Source: Christensenellaceae bacterium
Lineage (GTDB): Bacteria > Bacillota > Clostridia > Christensenellales > DTU072
DNA length: 46,101 nucleotides
Direction of reading: 5' to 3'
NCBI GenBank assembly: GCA_031259085.1
Contig: JAIRMA010000062.1
Coordinates: 1 to 46,101 of the forward strand
The notes under the pieces were generated by a model. That model was not told the DNA's origin, did not search any database, and saw only the letters and a program-made list of their open reading frames with translations. The position numbers were made by a program, and so were the translations under genes. Below are positions 42,271 through 46,101 of this stretch, one piece after another. Numbering within the stretch: the first letter of the stretch is position 1; every line of letters begins with the position of its first letter.

Positions 42271-43452
42271 TTAGACCACTCCATTAAAACTACTGATCAG
42301 CCCAATTATCATCAGGGATGCACAAAAAAGACAACTAAGAATTAAAGCTGATAACGTACCTAAGTTTTTAGAAGTAGTTTGTAATACGTCACTAATCCCA
42401 TCAGCACCTATAGTTTCAGTTATTCCAGCTGCAATTTTTAAGGCCAGTGAGGTTATGATTATTTCTGTGATTGGCTTTACGATCGACAGGAACAATACTA
42501 TTAAAGCACAAAGACCTATTGAATTTTTTAACAGCACTGCACTAGCTGTTATGATATCAAATCCATCTGATAGATATCCTCCTATGATAGGCACATAAGA
42601 AGAGACTGCAAATTTAGCGGTACGTACTGTAATTCCATCTATTGCGGCACCTACGATTCCACGTGCAGCAGTAACAGAAATAATAAGGCCAAACATTCCA
42701 CCCATTATCCATTTCATAACTGCACCAATCCCATTTGTAATCCTGTTTAGCTTAATGCCTTTTGTTAAACACGAAATAAAAGTGAAAACTGTGGATGCAA
42801 TATATAATGGCATTATTATTTTATCTGAGACCTTTAAAACAACTTCACTAAAAATCAGTGTTATACTAGAATAACTGCTAGCAGTAGCTGTACCACCAAT
42901 TGCTACTGACAATGTCAACAAGATTGGAAATGCTATTTCTGTTAAATGTGCTATGATATTTATGACTCTTTTGACTAAAATTATGGAATTCACTACTATA
43001 ATGCACAATATAGCGATGACTGATGAGTATATTATATAATATATCACATTATTCGTGCTGGCCTTTAAAAACCCGCTATTCAAGTTTTTAGATAAACTAT
43101 ATAATAATGCCAATACTAAAATCACGCTTAAATCAAATATTACTGTAGGTATATTCCCACTGATCGCTTGTAAAACTACATTGAAGAACTCACTAACAGC
43201 ACTAGCATCACCTCTTAATATTTTTTCAACGGCTTCTCTAAAACTACCTCCAAAATTAAATTTGTGCTCATTTTCTATTTCGGCAAAGAATTTCTCAAAA
43301 TCACCTTTTAATAATATCTGATCCAACTCCTTTTGAATCTCATCGTTTAATTCAGATTCACTATCAGAATGAGCGTATGCTATAGACGTATTGAAAAACA
43401 ATACTATTAAAAAAACTATCATTATTGCAACCATTAGCATGGGTTTTTTCAT
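42271..43452 (-). CDS. spoIIIAE: Stage III sporulation protein AE
   Basis: A 393-residue polytopic membrane protein that begins with a signal-peptide-like helix (MVAIMIVFLIVLFFNTSIAYA), then a soluble helical segment rich in E and K, then about seven to eight membrane helices. Conserved family features include AVGGTA-like SVAIGGTATASSY, the GAVMKWIMGGMFG segment and the long RGIVGAAIDGITVRTAKFAVSSYVPIIGGYLSDG stretch (given here as adjoining segments of one conserved loop). It is the largest SpoIIIA membrane subunit and probably the core of the transport channel. It overlaps spoIIIAD by four bases (ATGA), indicating translational coupling. Confidence 0.95.
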   Translation of the reverse strand: MKKPMLMVAIMIVFLIVLFFNTSIAYAHSDSESELNDEIQKELDQILLKGDFEKFFAEIENEHKFNFGGSFREAVEKILRGDASAVSEFFNVVLQAISGNIPTVIFDLSVILVLALLYSLSKNLNSGFLKASTNNVIYYIIYSSVIAILCIIVVNSIILVKRVINIIAHLTEIAFPILLTLSVAIGGTATASSYSSITLIFSEVVLKVSDKIIMPLYIASTVFTFISCLTKGIKLNRITNGIGAVMKWIMGGMFGLIISVTAARGIVGAAIDGITVRTAKFAVSSYVPIIGGYLSDGFDIITASAVLLKNSIGLCALIVLFLSIVKPITEIIITSLALKIAAGITETIGADGISDVLQTTSKNLGTLSALILSCLFCASLMIIGLISSFNGVV

Positions 43453-43832
43453 TCTAAAATAGCCCCTATCGCATCCATTATAGCTATTACATTTGGTAGC
43501 GCTATTATCAATATACCAACCTTACCTGCAAATTGTACTTTCTTTGAAAGTGAATTACTACCATAATCGTCACAAATGCTCGAAGCATATTCTGTCAAAT
43601 ATCCAATTCCAATAACTTTCATTAACGCAGGAAAAATGATGCTCCCTGTGGTTTTTTCGCTAAATTTCAAAAAACTCTCATGTATAATGGACAGCTCATT
43701 AATAACCATTACTAATATAGCAATGCCAGTTGCAATTGTGGCTAAAATGCTAAGCTCAGGTTTTAATTGTTTTAGCATCCCAACCACTATTGTACCTATA
43801 ATCCCAATTATTACAACTTTAATTATCATCAA
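43449..43832 (-). CDS. spoIIIAD: Stage III sporulation protein AD
   Basis: A 127-residue protein with about four membrane helices, including the N-terminal KVVIIGIIGTIVVGMLKQLKP and the C-terminal VGILIIALPNVIAIMDAI, and the conserved IGYLTEYASSICDDYG loop. The length is normal. It overlaps both neighbours by four bases (ATGA). It is a small subunit of the SpoIIIA complex in the mother-cell membrane, needed for late forespore gene expression. Confidence 0.95.
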   Translation of the reverse strand: MMIIKVVIIGIIGTIVVGMLKQLKPELSILATIATGIAILVMVINELSIIHESFLKFSEKTTGSIIFPALMKVIGIGYLTEYASSICDDYGSNSLSKKVQFAGKVGILIIALPNVIAIMDAIGAILE

Positions 43833-44032
43833 TATAGATTGAATATCATTTTGAGCTCAGAAAACAAACCAGATATCATATTAACCACCAGAGCCAGGAC
43901 AATGAGTAATCCAGCGATTGTAGCTAGTGTTGCAATCTCTTTTTTGTCGCTTTTCTCCAATATATTATTAATAACAGCAGTTAAAATGCCAATGCCTGCA
44001 ATTTTGAATATTATTTCTATTCCATATGTCAT
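43829..44032 (-). CDS. spoIIIAC: Stage III sporulation protein AC
   Basis: A 67-residue protein with two membrane helices and the family pattern IIFKIAGIGILTAVINNILEKSDKKEIA followed by a second hydrophobic span (LATIAGLLIVLALVVNMI). The length matches the family. It begins one base after the spoIIIAB stop codon and overlaps spoIIIAD by four bases. It is related to, and works with, SpoIIIAD. Confidence 0.95.
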   Translation of the reverse strand: MTYGIEIIFKIAGIGILTAVINNILEKSDKKEIATLATIAGLLIVLALVVNMISGLFSELKMIFNLY

Positions 44033-44033
44033 T

Positions 44034-44513
44034 TCATATTATAACTATAACAAGCACAATACCTACCAAGATACAAAGCTTTTTACCTAGCTCCCCTTTT
44101 TCTTTTTTCTGCTTATTTACAAGATCTATTTTCTCTAGTAACTCATTCTCATGCACCCTAAAATATTTGTTCTGGTCATTTGTTAGTTTGCTTATTCCAT
44201 TAAAGAAATTCGCTGTTTGGCACCTCTCGTTCTCGTTTAAATATGCTACACTTATTTTAACTTGTTCGCCTTTAGTTATACAAGAACGCGCCTCATTAAA
44301 TACCTCAATTGGTGCATTATTCATAGTTTTAATATACTCATTTATGATTGTAAGTATGTCAACCTTGAGAAATAAAATCTCCCGCTCAGCATGTCTGACA
44401 AACTCTAAAAACATGTTGAAATATGCAGCTCTCTTTATATAATGCCTTTCCATTTTTGTGCCGATGATAAGCGACGCACACATTATACTAGCACATAACA
44501 TCCACTTGATCAT
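44034..44513 (-). CDS. spoIIIAB: Stage III sporulation protein AB
   Basis: A 159-residue protein with an N-terminal helix (LCASIMCASLIIGTKM), a long helical cytoplasmic-type region containing the family elements RAAYFNMFLEFVRHAEREI and TKGEQVKI, and a C-terminal membrane helix (KKLCILVGIVLVIVII). The fold resembles the type II secretion subunit GspF in part. Its start overlaps the spoIIIAA stop codon by four bases (ATGA). Confidence 0.93.
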   Translation of the reverse strand: MIKWMLCASIMCASLIIGTKMERHYIKRAAYFNMFLEFVRHAEREILFLKVDILTIINEYIKTMNNAPIEVFNEARSCITKGEQVKISVAYLNENERCQTANFFNGISKLTNDQNKYFRVHENELLEKIDLVNKQKKEKGELGKKLCILVGIVLVIVII

Positions 44514-45346
44514 TTGGTAAACCTCAAGACTTTTTCTATCGTTCCTGGCCGTGGCACCTTAGATAAAATGACAGCATATGCAAATGCATCTGTTTTGTCA
44601 ATAAGTCTATTGACGATTCTGTCATTACTACTCCCATGGATCGCTGCCAGAATATAGATTCCAGCTCGTGATAAATATTCAATCATTTCCAGATCTCTAT
44701 CAAGATAGATCTCATCCATAACAACAATTTCTGGGGACATTGATCTAATAATTGCCTCACCTATCATAGTTTTTTGAACGCCAGATACGATGTCTACACA
44801 ATCCCCAAATGTGAACTTCCCACCAGCTGTAATTTCATCACGCTCATCAATTATAACTAGATCATATGTGTTTGATAGAACTCTGGCAAAGTCCCTTATG
44901 AGGGTAGTCTTTCCACCGCCTGGAGGTGCAACAATAATTGTATTGTCAAAATTTGATAAAATGTTTGATAATTCTAGACCCGCACCAATAATTTCGTGAG
45001 GCACTCTTATGTTTAGTGAGGTAACTTGTTTAATACTTAATATCTTGTCATTACTGCATACATAACGTCCGACTACCCCAATCCTAATTCCATGAGTGGT
45101 TTTTATATAACCTGAAATCATCTCATCATTATATGCATATGGCGAATGTTTAGTTGCTTTTCCTATTATTTCATCTATTATTTTCTCTGTAGTTGCTATT
45201 TTAAGCTTTATCTTTTCGTTTCTGCTCCTAATACAAATTTTTCTTGATACTCTTAATCTTATTTCGGTCAACTCTCTTAAATTTATTGAGTTAACCACTT
45301 CAACAAATATAGTTGTTCCTAGCAAATCTCTCAGATATTCTTCCAT
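44510..45346 (-). CDS. spoIIIAA: Stage III sporulation protein AA, secretion-type ATPase
   Basis: A 278-residue ATPase of the PilT/GspE-like class that powers the SpoIIIA complex on the mother-cell side. Walker A APPGGGKTT is at residues 140-148 and Walker B IVVMDE ends at 211-212; the conserved GIRIGVVGRYV and LVIIDERDEI segments are present. It is slightly shorter than the 307-residue B. subtilis protein. AAGGG precedes the ATG closely. It is the first gene of an eight-gene operon with overlapping or closely spaced genes. In B. subtilis the operon is under sigma-E; I cannot identify a convincing sigma-E site upstream. Confidence 0.96.
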   Translation of the reverse strand: MEEYLRDLLGTTIFVEVVNSINLRELTEIRLRVSRKICIRSRNEKIKLKIATTEKIIDEIIGKATKHSPYAYNDEMISGYIKTTHGIRIGVVGRYVCSNDKILSIKQVTSLNIRVPHEIIGAGLELSNILSNFDNTIIVAPPGGGKTTLIRDFARVLSNTYDLVIIDERDEITAGGKFTFGDCVDIVSGVQKTMIGEAIIRSMSPEIVVMDEIYLDRDLEMIEYLSRAGIYILAAIHGSSNDRIVNRLIDKTDAFAYAVILSKVPRPGTIEKVLRFTK

Positions 45347-45482
45347 AAGCCCTTGATTAAATTAATCCACACTCCTTTAAATATATGAATGCTACTATGA
45401 TTTTATTAGTTTAAATGATATAAAAACTTTTTTAAGTAGTTTTATTTATATTAAACTGCACATAATATCAAGGAGGGACATA
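45347..45482. promoter_or_regulatory. Divergent promoter region of spoIIIA and the ytfJ/gerW-type gene
   Basis: 136 AT-rich bases between two divergent sporulation genes. They must contain at least two promoters, expected to use sporulation sigma factors (mother-cell sigma-E for spoIIIA and forespore sigma-F for ytfJ in B. subtilis). No clear match to either consensus could be assigned. On the spoIIIA side a good AAAGGAG site leads only into GTG-GAT-TAA, a two-codon ORF upstream of the real start. Confidence 0.45.
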
Positions 45483-45839
45483 ATGGGACTTGAATATTTA
45501 AACAATGTTATTAATGATACAATTGAAAAGTTGAAGGGTTTTTTAAAACAGGATATTATAGTAGGTGAAACAATAGTCACTAGCAATACTACTGTAATCC
45601 CAATACAAAAAATTACTGCTGGTTTTGTGACCGGAGCTTTTGACATGAAGTGTGCTGGAAATGGGGAAGTGTTTAATCAACCAATCTCAACTGTGGGTGG
45701 TGGGGTCTCAGCTACCCCCATAGGGTTTTTAGTTATTTCAAACGGAAAGACAGAATATATTAAAGCTGATATAGAAGAACAAATAAGCCCTATAAATGGC
45801 ATAATCAAAAAAACAATAGATCGGCTATCTAAATCCTAA
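45483..45839 (+). CDS. ytfJ: GerW/YtfJ family sporulation protein
   Basis: A 118-residue protein of the YtfJ (GerW) family, made during sporulation and needed for normal germination in Bacillus. The family signature is visible: an N-terminal helix, VGETIVTSNTTVIPIQKITAG, a glycine-rich centre (STVGGGVSATPIGFLVI), and a C-terminal helix. The C-terminal extension after the core is short compared with B. subtilis. It has a strong AAGGAGG 8 bases before the ATG. It diverges from spoIIIAA, fitting a sporulation locus. Confidence 0.92.
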   Translation: MGLEYLNNVINDTIEKLKGFLKQDIIVGETIVTSNTTVIPIQKITAGFVTGAFDMKCAGNGEVFNQPISTVGGGVSATPIGFLVISNGKTEYIKADIEEQISPINGIIKKTIDRLSKS

Positions 45840-45854
45840 TGCTCGTAAATTCCA

Positions 45855-45886
45855 AAATTTGCATAGTTGATTTAGATATGCAATTT
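45855..45886. other. Inverted repeat between convergent genes
   Basis: AAATTTGCATA and TATGCAATTT form a stem with one bulged T, in the 64-base gap between the ytfJ/gerW-type stop and the stop of the partial gene at the right edge. Its position suits a shared terminator, but neither side has a good T-run. Confidence 0.3.
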
Positions 45887-45903
45887 ACATATCCAATCTA
45901 TTA

Positions 45904-46101
45904 TTAAACAATCCCACCATTTCTAATAATGTCTTTATCAGGATAATAGATATTGCAAGCTGATAAAAGCCTGTCATTTGCCCTTAGAACATCTGATATT
46001 TCAGCCCTTATATCATCTCCTACAAGAGATTGATCCAAAACTCTCTTTTGTTGCATTACAAATTTCCCTTTCCTTAATGGTACTAAAATGAATCGGTTAG
46101 G
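45904..46101 (-). CDS. C-terminal end of an unrecognised gene, cut by the window edge
   Basis: The minus-strand frame is open from the right edge to TAA at 45906-45904. It contains 65 codons, ending ...LSACNIYYPDKDIIRNGGIV. An ATG inside it (start of MQQKRVLDQS, 50 codons) is preceded by AGGAAAGGG 9 bases upstream, so a separate 50-residue gene is an alternative. The composition (charged helix, then an aromatic turn) looks like real protein, but no family is recognised. Confidence 0.55.
   Translation of the reverse strand, partial: PNRFILVPLRKGKFVMQQKRVLDQSLVGDDIRAEISDVLRANDRLLSACNIYYPDKDIIRNGGIV

Noticed and set aside
1-46101. CRISPR arrays, tRNA or rRNA genes, insertion sequences, phage genes
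   Set aside because: No spaced identical repeats of CRISPR type, no tRNA-like TTC-loop sequences, no rRNA signatures and no transposase, integrase or phage structural genes were seen.

Overview
The window is AT-rich, with short intergenic gaps, Shine-Dalgarno sites of the AAGGAGG type and a complete spoIIIAA-AH sporulation operon. It therefore comes from an endospore-forming Firmicute, most likely an uncultured member of the Clostridia. The exact lineage cannot be fixed from sequence alone. The standard genetic code applies.

Layout. Positions 1-721 are a gene-poor edge with a possible 100-bp inverted-repeat-bounded element, followed by a small MmcQ/YjbR-family gene (746-1147, +). From 1879 to 36839 every gene is on the minus strand. 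Read in the direction of transcription they are: a beta-galactosidase-like GH2 protein that has lost both catalytic glutamates (35199-36839), addB and addA (31854-35174 and 28353-31841), an orphan three-helix membrane protein with a very acidic tail (26545-27978), a CorA-type metal transporter with a long structured leader (25322-26287), and three lipoprotein genes of 770, 2974 and 3765 codons. The three lipoproteins fill about 23 kb, half of the window. They share an N-terminal module. The two giants continue into long arrays of about 100-residue Ig-like repeats, and the largest ends in MBG-like repeats and a parallel beta-helix. They look like a family of membrane-anchored, stalk-like surface proteins with no function I can name.

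From 37033 to 40584 a plus-strand group encodes a possible short upstream ORF, a 79-aa single-span protein, a 246-aa membrane-anchored protein and a 738-aa lipoprotein with GLUG-type repeats. This group ends at a strong terminator. On the other strand, 40668-45346 carries spoIIIAH to spoIIIAA, the mother-cell half of the sporulation feeding-tube channel. The genes overlap or are closely spaced, as in a single operon. The GerW/YtfJ-type sporulation gene diverges from it (45483-45839). The right edge holds the C-terminal end of an unrecognised minus-strand gene.

Regulation. Several good sigma-A-type promoters can be read, and six of the nine proposed have an 18-bp spacer. The most interesting regulatory sites are the corA leader (a short ORF plus mutually exclusive helices ending in a terminator-like hairpin), the terminator or attenuator between the two giant genes, and the duplicated elements in the promoter and leader of the 770-aa lipoprotein.
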